NCBI RefSeq assembly: GCF_025567625.1
Contig: NZ_JAOQJC010000030.1
Location: forward strand, 29,402 to 93,401
Length of the DNA stretch: 64,000 bases
Origin: Paenibacillus sp. J5C2022
GTDB taxonomy: Bacteria; Bacillota; Bacilli; Paenibacillales; Paenibacillaceae
Direction of reading: 5' to 3'
The notes beneath the pieces are model-generated. The model did not search any database. It worked only from the letters and a program-made list of their open reading frames with translations, and was not told the origin of the DNA. Position numbers and translations under genes: made by a program. The first letter of the stretch is position 1, and every line of letters starts with the position of its first letter. Below are positions 1 through 9,700 of this stretch, piece after piece.

Positions 1-480
1 ATTGAGCAGCGGGGATACATGCTGCTCGGCGGAATTATGACCCCGCATACGGCATCGCTTATGATTCGCGGGCTTCGCACGCTGCCGCTGCGCATGGAGC
101 GGCATCAGCAGAGCGGACTTGCGGTGGCGGAATATTTGCAAGCGCACCCTATGGTCGCATGCGTGAACCATCCCGGCCTCCCTTCCCATCCGCAGCATCA
201 GTTGGCTCAGAAGCAGCTAAGCGGCTACAGCAGCCTGTTCTCCTTCGAAGCGAAGCTGCCCCTCCAGGTGATGAAGCAGTGGGCGGATACGCTGCAATAC
301 TTCCGCATCGGCGTCAGCTGGGGCGGGTACGAAAGTCTGGTGTCGGTGGGAGCGACCCCTGAGGCGCGCAACACGGATGGCGCCAGCCCGTCCCTGGTTC
401 GCTTGTACGTCGGCCTGGAGGATACTGCGGCTCTGATTGAAGATATGGAGAAAGCATGGACGACGGTGATGCATGAATAG
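1..480 (+). CDS. Cys/Met-metabolism PLP-dependent enzyme, C-terminal part
   Basis: The reading frame is open from base 1, so the gene starts before the window; about 159 residues are visible. The stretch LLGGIMTPHTASLMIRGLRT followed by a HPGLPSHPQHQLA region and a GYSSLFSFE strand is typical of the C-terminal domain of the cystathionine gamma-synthase/beta-lyase/gamma-lyase family. These are cytoplasmic PLP enzymes of transsulfuration and methionine metabolism. The PLP-binding lysine lies upstream of the window, so the exact reaction cannot be told from this fragment. A strong hairpin follows the stop codon directly. Confidence 0.85.
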   Translation: MEQRGYMLLGGIMTPHTASLMIRGLRTLPLRMERHQQSGLAVAEYLQAHPMVACVNHPGLPSHPQHQLAQKQLSGYSSLFSFEAKLPLQVMKQWADTLQYFRIGVSWGGYESLVSVGATPEARNTDGASPSLVRLYVGLEDTAALIEDMEKAWTTVMHE

Positions 481-484
481 GACA

Positions 485-533
485 AAGAAAGAGTCTTCCG
501 TACGCAGCAAGCGCGTACGGAAGACTCTTTCTT
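485..533. terminator. Strong hairpin, likely bidirectional terminator
   Basis: A perfect 21-bp stem (485-505 with 513-533) has a 7-nt loop. The outer ends are A-rich on the left and T-rich on the right, so it could end the PLP-enzyme transcript on the plus strand and the small minus-strand ORF at 567-773. Confidence 0.75.
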
Positions 534-566
534 ATGCCATAAGCCAGCCGCAGTGTCGATTTCCTT

Positions 567-773
567 TTACTCCTCTTTCCCCTCACCTTGCGGCTCCGCA
601 AGCAGTTCCTCTTTCAATTCTTGCAGAAATTTCAGCTGCAGCTCGCATTGCTCGTAAATGTTCCGAAAAATAAAGTCTACATTGCGAGGAATCTCATAGT
701 ACTTCTCCTTCTCCCGCTGTCCCGCCTTCATCTCGTCATATACACTCTGAATGGCCTGCCGCTGCTTGCTCAA
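567..773 (-). CDS. Small charged protein or gene remnant, unknown
   Basis: This is a 68-residue, strongly charged, probably helical product (it contains YYEIPRNVDFIFRNIYEQCE). The only usable start is TTG and no convincing ribosome binding site precedes it. The frame stays protein-like for a few codons further upstream (ADAL) before a stop, which suggests it may be the tail of a broken larger gene. The family is not recognised. It is convergent with the PLP enzyme and shares the hairpin at 485-533. Confidence 0.35.
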   Translation of the reverse strand: MSKQRQAIQSVYDEMKAGQREKEKYYEIPRNVDFIFRNIYEQCELQLKFLQELKEELLAEPQGEGKEE

Positions 774-1162
774 TGCATCAGCGTGCTAGCGGACTAAATC
801 GGGTTAACGCTCTCTTATGTCGTATTAAGCTGCATAACTGTGCTGTATATGATCTTCGCCATGCTGACATACGGCAATGTCAACACGCTTGAGAGAGATC
901 GCTCGGCGTCGCGCAATACACTGCCTTAACACGTGCCTGATTGCCGCCCCCTCTGCTCACTGCGGTACGCAAAGGAGCCTCCGTTCCCTTCCTGCAGGAC
1001 GAGTTCGGAGGCTTGTATGACGTATTTTTACTATTATAATAATCCGTATTCTCACTCAGCGATATCATGCACTGGCTGTACATTATTTTGTACACATCAC
1101 GAACAAAAAAGGGAAGTCTTGTCGATCTCCCCCTAATGGCTTTATTTTAAGTTATACAGCTT
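774..1162. other. Intergenic stretch without a recognisable gene
   Basis: No convincing coding frame is seen. It holds one inverted repeat (AGCCTCCG 975-982 with CGGAGGCT 1006-1013) that could form a hairpin; no poly-T tail follows it closely. Confidence 0.5.
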
Positions 1163-1693
1163 TCACGTATTCATTTCATTGGAAATATATTTCATTTCGA
1201 AGTGTTGGAGAGCAAGCTGTCCCAGTATCGATTCGTGTCGTGCTTGTCCAATCTTCAGCTCTGTCACGTCTTCTGCTGTCTTGGCCAACGTTTCACGCAT
1301 GCCCTCTATACTTCTCTCAATGCGATCCGTCCGATCTTTCAGCTCTGCGACATCGGATTTCAACTCTGCTACGCCCGACTTCAGCACAGTCACATCGGAT
1401 TTCAACTCTGCTACGTCCGACTTCAGCACAGTCACATCGGATTTCAACTCCGCTACGTCCGACTTCAACACAGTCACATCGGATTTCAACTCTGCTACGT
1501 CCGACTTCAGCACAGTCACATCGGATTTCAACTCTGCTACGTCCGACTTCAGATCTGATACCTCTTCCCTCAGACTCGCCACTTCACCTTTAAGTCCGTT
1601 AAAACCTTCTTTCAAATCCGAGACATCACTGGCGAGACCGTCTAGCTTATCCAGCTTGCTGAGTACCAACGACATGAATTCCGCTTGTTCCAT
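1163..1693 (-). CDS. Heptad-repeat coiled-coil protein
   Basis: The product has 176 residues. The ATG at 1693 is chosen because GGGAGG lies about 9 bases upstream; an ATG two codons earlier is possible. A short N-terminal segment (MEQAEFMSLVLSKLDKLDGL) leads into a long run of heptads of the form xVxELKS/xVTVLKS, then a different helical tail ending near QHFEMKYISNEMNT. The heptads place V and L at a/d positions, so a long parallel coiled coil is expected. There is no signal peptide or membrane segment. Its role is unknown; such proteins often act as spacers or oligomerisation rods. The repeats are near-identical in DNA as well as protein, so copy number probably varies between strains. Its stop lies about 390 bp from the nearest gene; no operon partner is visible. 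Confidence 0.7.
   Translation of the reverse strand: MEQAEFMSLVLSKLDKLDGLASDVSDLKEGFNGLKGEVASLREEVSDLKSDVAELKSDVTVLKSDVAELKSDVTVLKSDVAELKSDVTVLKSDVAELKSDVTVLKSGVAELKSDVAELKDRTDRIERSIEGMRETLAKTAEDVTELKIGQARHESILGQLALQHFEMKYISNEMNT
1351..1552. repeat. 42-bp tandem repeat inside the coiled-coil gene
   Basis: The word CATCGGATTTCAAC starts at 1351, 1393, 1435, 1477 and 1519, an exact 42-bp period. Each unit encodes two heptads (14 residues). The few base differences (for example GCCCGAC, CTCCGC, TCAACACAG) show slight divergence among units. Because 42 is a multiple of three, gain or loss of units would keep the frame. Confidence 0.9.
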
Positions 1694-2093
1694 CGGCATA
1701 GCCCTCCCAAAACGTATGACATGCATACATTCATATTATACCACAGACATTAGAGGCGGGGGACGTGTGACATAACCTGATGAATTCTCAGAGAAATCGA
1801 CTTACTTCTACATCATTATACTATTTCATCCAAAGTTTGTACAGAACATTTGTTCTTATTTTTGAATTCTGCAATATACATAATACAGGTACTGCCGTAC
1901 TGCCGATTTACTAAGAACCAGCTGCAGCAACTTCTAATCACTACGAGGCTGATGCCGGATCATTGGAGAATTGAGGACGAGCAGCGGACTCATTTTATGC
2001 GGTTTTCGTACAAGCGCCATTCCAAATGGATGAGACTTACACTTTTTGTATGGTTTTTCGTTCCTACTTGGGTCTACTAAGCAAGTAAGGGGT

Positions 2094-2530
2094 TATCGCT
2101 CAAAATGGTCACATAGACTCAAAAAATAAGCGGGAATTGTGCGCTATCGCTCATTTTGGTCACATAGCCGCGCCAAACGTGCTTCATTCCTCCGAAAAGT
2201 AGGAGTTATCGCTCAAAATGGTCACATAGACTCGGAAAAATAGAGGTAGGCGTGCGCTATCGCTCATTTTGATCACATAGCCCCGCCAAACGTGCTTCGT
2301 ACCGCCGAAAAGTAGGAGCTATCGCTCAAAATGGTTACATAGAAGCGGAAAAGTAGTGGGAATTGTGCGCTATCGCTCATTTTGCTCACATAGCTCCATC
2401 AAGCATGCCTCGTACCGCCGAAAAGTAGGAGCTATCGCTCAAAATGGTCACATAGAAGCGGAAAAGTAGTGGGAATTGTGCGCTATCGCTCATTTTGCTC
2501 ACATAGCTCCATCAAGCGTGCCTCGTACCG
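2094..2530. repeat. Intergenic array A: 113-bp units, two alternating cores
   Basis: Four units repeat with a period of exactly 113 bp. Each has core A1 (TATCGCTCAAAATGGTCAC) starting at 2094, 2207, 2320 and 2433, and core A2 (TATCGCTCATTTTG then a CACATAG end) starting at 2145, 2258, 2371 and 2484. The steps alternate strictly 51, 62, 51, 62 bp. Cores start CTATCG-like and end CACATAG, so each is a loose inverted repeat, and A1 and A2 differ mainly by swapping AAAA for TTTT in the middle. The spacers also repeat (CGCCAAACGTGCTTC or CATCAAGCGTGCCTC; GAAAAGTAG). No open frame of interest crosses it. Confidence 0.9.
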
Positions 2531-2587
2531 AATGGACCTAAGTAGTAACGATAAATCATACAATTCCCCAACACTGACCGGCAGAGC

Positions 2588-2651
2588 TCATCGACAGCCC
2601 AGACCCAGCCTCACGTCTAGCTAGATTGCTACTGACAAAGGCTGTCGATGA
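2588..2651. repeat. Inverted repeat downstream of aroC
   Basis: TCATCGACAGCC (2588-2599) is matched by GGCTGTCGATGA (2640-2651), with a smaller TCTAGCTAGA palindrome in the 40-nt loop. It lies 82 bp past the aroC stop codon and may be a terminator or cruciform; no poly-T run is present on the minus strand. Confidence 0.45.
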
Positions 2652-2733
2652 CCCGAAAAAGAGAAAGCTAAAAACCGAAAATGTGCCGGAACGGACAGCT
2701 CGGGGAGGCGGCGTTCGGTCAAGTAGCGGTCAA

Positions 2734-3789
2734 CTAGCCCAGCATCGCGGCCTGACGCTTGTAATGATCCTCAAGCACGATGCACGCCATCGCTTCGATC
2801 ACCGGAACGATGCGCGGACAGATGCACGGATCGTGGCGTCCGATCGTACGAATCTCCACTTCTTCTCCGTCTACGTTTCTTGTTTGCTGCGGCAATGAGA
2901 TGGAAGAAGTTGGCTTCACCGCTACGCGGAATACGATCTCCTCGCCGGTGCTGATGCCGCCGATAATGCCGCCGGCATAATTGGTCACGAAGCCTTCGCT
3001 GTCCATCTCGTCATTATGCTCGCTGCCCTGCATAGCAGCAGCGGCGAAGCCCGCTCCGAATTCGATTCCCTTCACCGCTCCGATCGACAGCATCGCCTTG
3101 GCCAGCTCTGCATCCAGCTTGTCGAACACCGGCTCACCGAGACCCGGCTGCACGCCGCGAATCCGGCATTCTACTATGCCGCCGCAGCTGTCGCCGATGG
3201 ACGCCAGATGCTCGATCTTCTGAATCATCTCCACAGCCGCTTCCGGATCTGCAGCCCGAACCGCATTCTGTTCAATGACCGATTCATCGAACGTTCGTCC
3301 CGCAATTCCGCCTACTTCTTGCGTGTAGGCCACCACCTGCACGCCTCTGCGCTCCAGCAGCTTGCGTGCTATGGCACCGCCGGCTACGCGTCCTGCCGTC
3401 TCCCTGCCGGATGCCCGGCCGCTTCCCCGGTGATCACGCAAGCCATACTTTTGCAGATAGGTGAAATCCGCATGACCCGGCCGGAAGGAATGCTGAATGT
3501 CGCTGTATGCGCTTGGTCTCATATCTTTATTGTGCAGAATAATAAAGAGGGGCGTTCCCGTCGTCTTTCCTTCGAATACACCGGATTGAATATAGACCGT
3601 GTCCGACTCCTTGCGCGGCGTCGTGACGGAGGACTGTCCGGGCTTTCTGCGGTCCATCTGCACTTGAATATAAGCTTCGTCTATCTCAACGCCGGGTGTA
3701 ACCCCGTCCACGATGACCCCTACCGATTCTCCATGCGATTCTCCAAAGGTCGTAATCCGAAACATCTCGCCAAACGTATTGCCAGCCAT
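2734..3789 (-). CDS. aroC: Chorismate synthase
   Basis: This cytoplasmic enzyme converts 5-enolpyruvylshikimate 3-phosphate to chorismate with reduced FMN, the last step of the shikimate pathway. The 351-residue length is normal for the family. The N-terminal signature FGESHGESVGVIVDG, the RPGHADFTYLQKYG block with RDHRGSGRASGRET after it, and the late region with RTIGRHDPCICPR are all intact. The ATG at 3789 has an AGAGGA ribosome binding site. It follows aroA by 66 bp in the same direction, so aroA-aroC probably forms one transcript. Confidence 0.97.
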   Translation of the reverse strand: MAGNTFGEMFRITTFGESHGESVGVIVDGVTPGVEIDEAYIQVQMDRRKPGQSSVTTPRKESDTVYIQSGVFEGKTTGTPLFIILHNKDMRPSAYSDIQHSFRPGHADFTYLQKYGLRDHRGSGRASGRETAGRVAGGAIARKLLERRGVQVVAYTQEVGGIAGRTFDESVIEQNAVRAADPEAAVEMIQKIEHLASIGDSCGGIVECRIRGVQPGLGEPVFDKLDAELAKAMLSIGAVKGIEFGAGFAAAAMQGSEHNDEMDSEGFVTNYAGGIIGGISTGEEIVFRVAVKPTSSISLPQQTRNVDGEEVEIRTIGRHDPCICPRIVPVIEAMACIVLEDHYKRQAAMLG

Positions 3790-3855
3790 TTCTCATCATC
3801 CTCTTCTAAGCGTTGTATTATGCATTATACCATTCACATGCAAGAGCAGCATGTC

Positions 3856-5220
3856 TTATCGCATCCCCACGTCCAATCCAAGCCCAATCAGCCGATCGAA
3901 GTAATCTGGACATGTCTTGGATACACAGCCGGGATTGCTGATACGAATATCGCCGCTCATCATGCCGATCAGGGATAGTGACATCGCCATCCGATGGTCG
4001 TCATGGGAATCCAGCAGAGCCGGCGCAGGCAGCCCCGGATAGACCGTTAATCCGTCCTCCGCTTCCTTGACGGTCAGGCCAAGCTTGCGCAACTCCGTAC
4101 AGATCGCCGCAATGCGATCACATTCGTGATGCCGGATATGCGCCACATCCTTCAACGAGATTGGGCCGCTGGCGAATGGTGCCAAGGCTGCAACCGTAAG
4201 CGTCTGATCGGAGCATTCTCTCATGGAGAGCTCGAATCCCCCTCCCAGCCGTTCCGGCCCCTGCACCTCCACGAATCCGTCTCCTCTAATGACCGTGCAT
4301 CCCATACGCTCCAGCACATCGAGCAGCATAATATCCGGCTGCCTCGTGCGATCGGCATGAATGCCCGCTGTCCTTATGCGCCCGCCTGTCAGAGCGGCGA
4401 GCGACCAGAAGTAACCGCAAGTGGATACATCCGGCTCTAGCCGAATATCTTGTGCCCTGTACGTCCCCTTCGGGACGGAGATGACACTGCCATCCGGCGA
4501 CACCTCCGGCGAGATGCCGAATGTCCGCATCATCTCCAGCGTCATCTCCACGTATTCGCGCTGTACAACTTCTCCTTCGATATGAAGCACTAACGGCTCA
4601 GCCGCATAAGGCGCGGCCAGCAGCAATCCGCTAATGAACTGGCTGGAAGTCGAGCCCGGCAAAGTAACGTTGCCGCCCTTCAATCCGTGTGCTTCCAGCG
4701 TGAACGGAAGACACCGCTCCGCTCCCCCGTAGGTCAAGCCTGCTCCTTGCTCCTCCAGCGCCTTCAGCAATGGCCCGATCGGCCGCTCGCTCATGCGCTT
4801 GCTCCCTGTCAGCGTCCAGAAGCCTTCCATTGAAGCAGCCAGAGCAGCCGGCAGGAAACGGGCGACGGTACCGGCAGCGCCTACGTAGATCTCTCCCGAT
4901 ACATGCGGCCACTTGCCGCCGCATCCTTCCACCATTGCCGTATCACCTTCCACCTTAACGGCTATGCCCAGCTGCTTCAGGCTCTGGATGCACCAGTAGG
5001 AATCATCGCTTCGCAATAAGCCTTCCAGCCTTGTCGTTCCCTCCGCCAGTGCTGCGATGATAAGCGCGCGGTTTGTCAAACTTTTGCTGCCCGGTACGAT
5101 GATATCGCCAGCTATGGGAGCACTCGACTTGCCAATAAGTACCTCTTTGGCTTCATCCATTACAGACCATGGAGAGCGCGCCTCCAGATCGCCGGAAGGC
5201 GGTTGAATGAACGGCTGCAT
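3856..5220 (-). CDS. aroA: 3-phosphoshikimate 1-carboxyvinyltransferase (EPSP synthase)
   Basis: It joins phosphoenolpyruvate to shikimate 3-phosphate, the step before chorismate synthase. The ATG at 5220 is chosen over a longer open frame because GAGGAGGAG lies just upstream; this gives 454 residues. Residues after about 30 match the family start (IAGDIIVPGSKSLTNRAL, the shikimate-phosphate and PEP site lysine region). Later blocks are YVGAAGTVARFLPA, SSQFISGLLLAAPYA, DVSTCGYFWSLAAL and DSHDDHRMAMSLSL. The N-terminal 30 residues before the core are longer than usual. The gene heads an aroA-aroC pair and faces a LysR regulator across a 108-bp gap. Confidence 0.96.
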   Translation of the reverse strand: MQPFIQPPSGDLEARSPWSVMDEAKEVLIGKSSAPIAGDIIVPGSKSLTNRALIIAALAEGTTRLEGLLRSDDSYWCIQSLKQLGIAVKVEGDTAMVEGCGGKWPHVSGEIYVGAAGTVARFLPAALAASMEGFWTLTGSKRMSERPIGPLLKALEEQGAGLTYGGAERCLPFTLEAHGLKGGNVTLPGSTSSQFISGLLLAAPYAAEPLVLHIEGEVVQREYVEMTLEMMRTFGISPEVSPDGSVISVPKGTYRAQDIRLEPDVSTCGYFWSLAALTGGRIRTAGIHADRTRQPDIMLLDVLERMGCTVIRGDGFVEVQGPERLGGGFELSMRECSDQTLTVAALAPFASGPISLKDVAHIRHHECDRIAAICTELRKLGLTVKEAEDGLTVYPGLPAPALLDSHDDHRMAMSLSLIGMMSGDIRISNPGCVSKTCPDYFDRLIGLGLDVGMR

Positions 5221-5257
5221 AACGTCTCCTCCTCGATTGCCGATTTCAGTTAATCCT

Positions 5258-5286
5258 ATTATAATAATTGTTATGGAATAAATGAA
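5258..5286 (-). promoter_or_regulatory. Putative aroA promoter
   Basis: A perfect TATAAT (complement of 5258-5263) has a weak -35 (TTCATT, complement of 5281-5286) at 17 bp. A poor -35 beside a divergent LysR gene fits an activator-dependent promoter. AT-rich partial dyads such as ATAATTGTTAT at 5263-5273 could belong to a LysR site. Confidence 0.4.
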
Positions 5287-5328
5287 ATCGCAATAATCGA
5301 ATGATGGCATAGAGGTGATCTATATCAT

Positions 5329-6219
5329 ATGATCCAAATGGAATGGTACCGCATGTTTCTCTATACGGCCCGGAAGGGGAATTTAACGAAGGCTGCCGAG
5401 GAGCTGCTCATTACGCAGCCTTCTGTCAGCTACGGCATTAAGCAAATGGAGGATGCGCTTGGTCTCCGGCTATTTCACCGGCTGTCGAAAGGCGTGCAAT
5501 TAACGGAGGAAGGGCGAGCGTTGCTGCCCTATGTGGAGCAGGCCTTCTCCCTGCTGGAAGCGGCGGAGCGCCATGCGAACGACCTGAAGCGGCTGGAGGA
5601 AGGCGAGATTCGGATCGGGGCAAGCGACTCCCTGATCAAGCACATGCTGCTGCCGCAGCTGAACCAGTTCCATCAGGAGCATCCCGCAATCCGCATTCGC
5701 CTATCTCACGGCAAGACGCCGGATCTTGCACGGCGCCTCAAGGACGGAGCGATTGACTGCGCCATCGTGCATATGCCCCTGAACGATGCGCAATTGCACA
5801 TCGAGCCGTTAGCCGAGCTGGAGGATTGCTTCGTTGTCGGTTCACGCTATCAGGCATATGCAGGCCGTACGCTATCGACTGACGAATTGGCGAAGCTGCC
5901 GCTGCTATTCCTGTCGCCGGGGAGCAGCACGCGAACGCATGTCGAGCGCTGGTTCGCCGCGCAAGGGCGGGCCGTGAAGCCGGACATGGAGCTGGGCAGC
6001 GTCGATCTGCTTGCGGAGTTCGCGGGGCAAGGCTATGGCGCGGCCTTCATCACCCGCTCCTTCGTGGACGAGGAGCTGCGGAGCGGCAAGCTGTTCCGGC
6101 TGCAGCTGGAGCAGCCGCTGCCATCCCGCGGCATCGGCCTTGCCGTCCGCCGCGATACGGCGCTGCCGCTCGCCGCGGAGCGATTCGTCGAGATGCTGCG
6201 AAGCGGCCCTAGCCTTTAA
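5329..6219 (+). CDS. LysR-family transcriptional regulator, divergent from aroA
   Basis: The product has 296 residues, normal for the family. An N-terminal winged helix-turn-helix (residues about 5-64, with NLTKAAEELLITQPSVSYGI and the FHRLSKGVQLTEEG wing) is followed by a substrate-sensing domain with a strand LEEGEIRIGASDSLIKHMLL. The ATG at 5329 has AGAGGTGA upstream. Divergent placement next to aroA suggests control of the shikimate genes, with an aromatic or shikimate intermediate as a possible signal; the ligand cannot be read from sequence. GC content is visibly high in its 3' half. Confidence 0.92.
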   Translation: MIQMEWYRMFLYTARKGNLTKAAEELLITQPSVSYGIKQMEDALGLRLFHRLSKGVQLTEEGRALLPYVEQAFSLLEAAERHANDLKRLEEGEIRIGASDSLIKHMLLPQLNQFHQEHPAIRIRLSHGKTPDLARRLKDGAIDCAIVHMPLNDAQLHIEPLAELEDCFVVGSRYQAYAGRTLSTDELAKLPLLFLSPGSSTRTHVERWFAAQGRAVKPDMELGSVDLLAEFAGQGYGAAFITRSFVDEELRSGKLFRLQLEQPLPSRGIGLAVRRDTALPLAAERFVEMLRSGPSL

Positions 6220-6475
6220 TCGCGCCAATTAGCATGCCTTTGATGTATAGTCCGACAGATCGGCCAACCCACCCATCTCGTTGTAATCGGCGGCCTCCCG
6301 ACTGTAGAACATGAACTAATCTAACCGGGTCCGGCGACAGCATCAGATTCAGCTTCTGCTGCCGCTCGGCCGTAGCATTGACGACGTTCGGCTCTACATT
6401 GAACTTTTCCTCAATGGCTTGTTTGACGAAATCGTCTTCATCCTTAAGCAGATTGGAATTTACATAATATTTCAT
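6209..6475 (-). pseudogene. Remnant fusing a sugar-binding protein to a permease tail
   Basis: The 88-codon frame begins like the mature region of an LplA-type binding protein (KFNVEPNVVNATAERQQKLN). It ends exactly like the C-terminus of a carbohydrate ABC permease (YIKGMLIGAIKG then stop). In between, the other reading frame gives FYSREAADYNEMGGLADLSD, which continues the binding protein, so there is also a frameshift near 6330. The simplest reading is an old operon (binding protein, then permeases) that lost its middle by deletion. It has no signal peptide and cannot be functional. Its tail overlaps the end of the LysR gene by 11 bp. Confidence 0.75.
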
Positions 6476-6590
6476 AATTTATCATTAGAGCGTTGTCCAT
6501 GTATGGATACCGTATTGCCTGCTCGAACAAAAATGATAATCCGGTGCCTCTTCTCATATAGACAATCTATCCTTGCAAATATCGCATGTC

Positions 6591-6630
6591 AAAAACGCCT
6601 TCAGCGTCCTGCGGACACTGAAGGCGCGTT
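6591..6630 (-). terminator. Rho-independent terminator of the S-layer enzyme gene
   Basis: CGCCTTCAG and CTGAAGGCG arms (about 6596-6626) flank a short loop. Read on the minus strand the stem is followed by GTTTTTG. It lies about 115 bp past the stop codon at 6743. Confidence 0.7.
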
Positions 6631-6742
6631 TCACAAAATTAGCTAAACGATAGAATTTGGGTACAGCACGGCTGATTCTTTCTTCTGGACGGTCTTTCTT
6701 CACTCATCTCGCTGTTGAACATGAGATAGAGCATTGTACCCG

Positions 6743-9700
6743 TCATTCTTGAACTTCATTTATCAACTGTTGGACCATTCGCACCGCGATCACAGCAGCT
6801 TCAGCCCGGGTGACCGTTGCCAGCGGTTTGAACTGGCCGCCTCCTGTTCCTTCCATCAGGCCGCTTGCCAGCACTTGCGCTACATATCCTTGTGCCCATA
6901 GCGGGATTTGCTCTGCATCCTTTAAGCCGCTCAGTTGCATTTCTACATCGGCACCCTGATCTGCTGCCTTATCGACTGAAGCTCTGATCCGCTCCAGAAC
7001 CACTGCGAGCTCCATCCTCATAATTCCTTCTTGCGGTCGGAAGCTGCCGTCTTCGTAGCCCGTAATCCATCCGGCTGCTACTGCCCGCTGTACCGCTTCA
7101 GTTGCAAACTTGCTGATCTTCGCAGTGTCCGTAAATACCACTGCACTACCTGCATCCTCATCCGCTTCATCTTCCAGCAACTTCATGCCTCTTGCCAGAA
7201 TCGTAACCAGTTCCTGACGGGTAACCGCCTGGTCCGGACGATACGTATGATCCGGGTAGCCGGTAATAAGTCCCGCCTCTACTGCACGTTCAATCCACGC
7301 ATGTCCCCAATGTCCGGCGATGTCTTTCAGCTCTTTCTGCAGCTCCGCCTCCTTCTTCGCGAAGATTACCACAGCATAGATACCCAGCTCGCTGATATCT
7401 GCAGTGACACTCTGCTCACCAGATTTGCCTCCTACCTTCACCCATTCTTTTAACTTCTCATCGTAGCGAGCAAGGACTGCCTCCTCACCTATTTTCAGCT
7501 GACCTTCATAAGCGATGCGAAGTACAGCCGGCTTGCTCAGCTCGGCATTCCTATCCTGACTCAGCAAGTAAACAGAGCTTAGAAGACGATCTCCTTTCTG
7601 AACTGGCAGCTCTTCCTTCCACTCCTTGAGCTTGAAGCGTGCGCTAACATTGGTCGCACCTTCCGGGATGCTCAGCTTAATTTGCTGACCCTTGCTTACT
7701 TCACCGCCCATACCTGCAGGCACATACAGTTCCCCATTAGTGGACTCGTTAGGCGTCACGCCTCCTGGATATACAGGCGGATATGTCGGCGGCTTCGGCT
7801 CACTATTGATAGCCAGCTTGACCGTTGCTGTATTGGAATAACTATAACCGTCATAAACACGGAACTGAAATTGATCCTCTCCCGCTGCTGACACTTTGGC
7901 AGTATAGAGAAATTCGCCAGTTGCAGGATCAATCAGCTCAATCGTTCCTTGCTTACTGGCAGTTACAATTTCATAGGTTACTGCGCTTCCTGAAGCATTC
8001 TCATTCTTAAGCATGCCGCGCAGTTCCTCCCCTGCTTTCACACTGTATGAAGCGTCAGCTGCAACCGGAGCAGGCTTCGTATGCATCCACTGCATGGTAC
8101 GGAACAGACTAGCTCTCTTCGTAAGACCGATCCCCGATCCCCATTCCATCCAGCCTCGTCGGCCCTCGCCGTTGTTGTCATTAACAAGCAAGGAGAAGCT
8201 CATGACTTCATTTCGGAGCGGAAGCACCGGTGCCAGTTCAGACCATGGCAACGACATTTGATATACGGTAATCTTTTTCTCCTCGTCACGCTTTACGACT
8301 AGCTTGCCAGACTTGATTGCCCCTTTATCAATATCTGGCGGAGCAGCGAATCGATACATTTGCGGGCCTTCGGGCGTCTCGGACAACCCAATTTCATACC
8401 AGCTGCTGCTCTCGCCAGGTACACCTGATGAAATCGCAAACTGCACGCTGTCATTATTCCAAATCTGGTTGCCGACTGCCTTTGCAGAGTGGATCTCATC
8501 CTTAATTTGTGCTGTCAGATAGAGATGGTCGCGGTCATAATGAAGCCACACATTTCCACGAACATCGATCTTGCCGCTAAAGCCTGACAGGATAACTTCC
8601 TTACCTTTTGACAAATCGATTGTTGGAGTTGTTGCTTCAAGCTCCGGCTCAATTTCTCCATTCACTCTCACCGTTCGCTCTGTAACCGGGTTAAAACCGA
8701 AATTGCCTTCGTATCGATACACATCACTATTACTAAATTTCACAAGTACGGAAGTCTTGTAATTATCCCCGAATCCGAAAGAAGGAAGAGGGATGCTAAT
8801 TTGCTTTGACGCCTGAGGATCGATACTGGTATTCCAAGCCTGCTTACCAGATTGGTTCCCAATATTCCACTCCACTTCCTGCACATCAAGTGCGTGAAGC
8901 TTGCTGAAGTTGGCAACATCAATATGAAGCGCTTGCTTATACTGTCCTTCCGCGCCTTCCGCTTGCTCCATGATCGGACGTACTTTTACTTCTCTGGCTT
9001 TCTCAACCTTCAGCTCATAGCCAAGCTTACCAACCCTTTTATCTCCTTCCATTAAATAAACCGAAATATATCGATAGCCATCACGTGCGCCCATTACTGT
9101 AATTTCTTTGCTAATTGTCTGACCAGGCTCTATCGAAATAGGGTGCTGCTTCCCTTCAACATCCATAGTAAGGGAGAGCTTCGATTTGCCCGTATTGGTC
9201 ATTGAGATTGCAAATTGTCCTTCATCCCCTACAACGGTAGCTACGCCGCTAATTGTAATATTAGGCTCAACAGTAATTTGAGCGATGTGGCCTTTCACAT
9301 AATACGGCTCTCCAGTAAGGGAAAGCATTATCTTTCCATTGAGTGGAGAATACAGCTCGGTATTGCCCATCATATCTGTGATCTCGATTGGAGCATCCGC
9401 TGCAATCTGGATAACGGTATCCTCCGTTGCCCAGACCACTCGAACTGGCTGCTGATCCTGGACAAAGCGATAGCTGTGAATCGGCGCTTCGACTACCTCT
9501 ACTTCCTCAAATTGTGCGTTGGTCAGCTCTCGCGTCATTACCGCATAGCTCAAATAAGCCGGCTTGGCTGTATAGGCCCCCAACAAGCTTTTTTCATTTC
9601 GGATCATTCCAAAATTATCTTCGTTCAAATCCGCTATCATGCCATCGTCCATCAGATCGTACCACATCATTTTTTCCACACCGCTGCTTAATGCGATGAC

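Larger units (their letters stand above)
1694..2733. other. Large intergenic region with repeat array
   Basis: About 1 kb without a convincing gene lies between the coiled-coil gene and aroC. The first 400 bases show nothing clear; a 76-codon open frame at 1850-2080 has no ribosome binding site and no recognisable domain. The rest holds the 113-bp repeat array (2094-2530) and an inverted repeat (2588-2651). Confidence 0.6.

Noticed and set aside
1179..1775. Plus-strand open frames over the 42-bp repeats
   Set aside because: A 42-bp period leaves several frames open on both strands. Only the minus-strand frame gives a proper heptad pattern with a ribosome binding site.
1850..2080. 76-codon plus-strand open frame
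   Set aside because: There is no ribosome binding site, no recognised family and no neighbour support.
2094..2530. CRISPR array or satellite from a phage
   Set aside because: The spacers repeat in each unit, the cores alternate between two forms, and no cas or phage gene is near.
3016..3978. Plus-strand open frame of 320 codons across aroC and the aroA-aroC gap
   Set aside because: Antisense to aroC; the product has no recognisable motif and no ribosome binding site.
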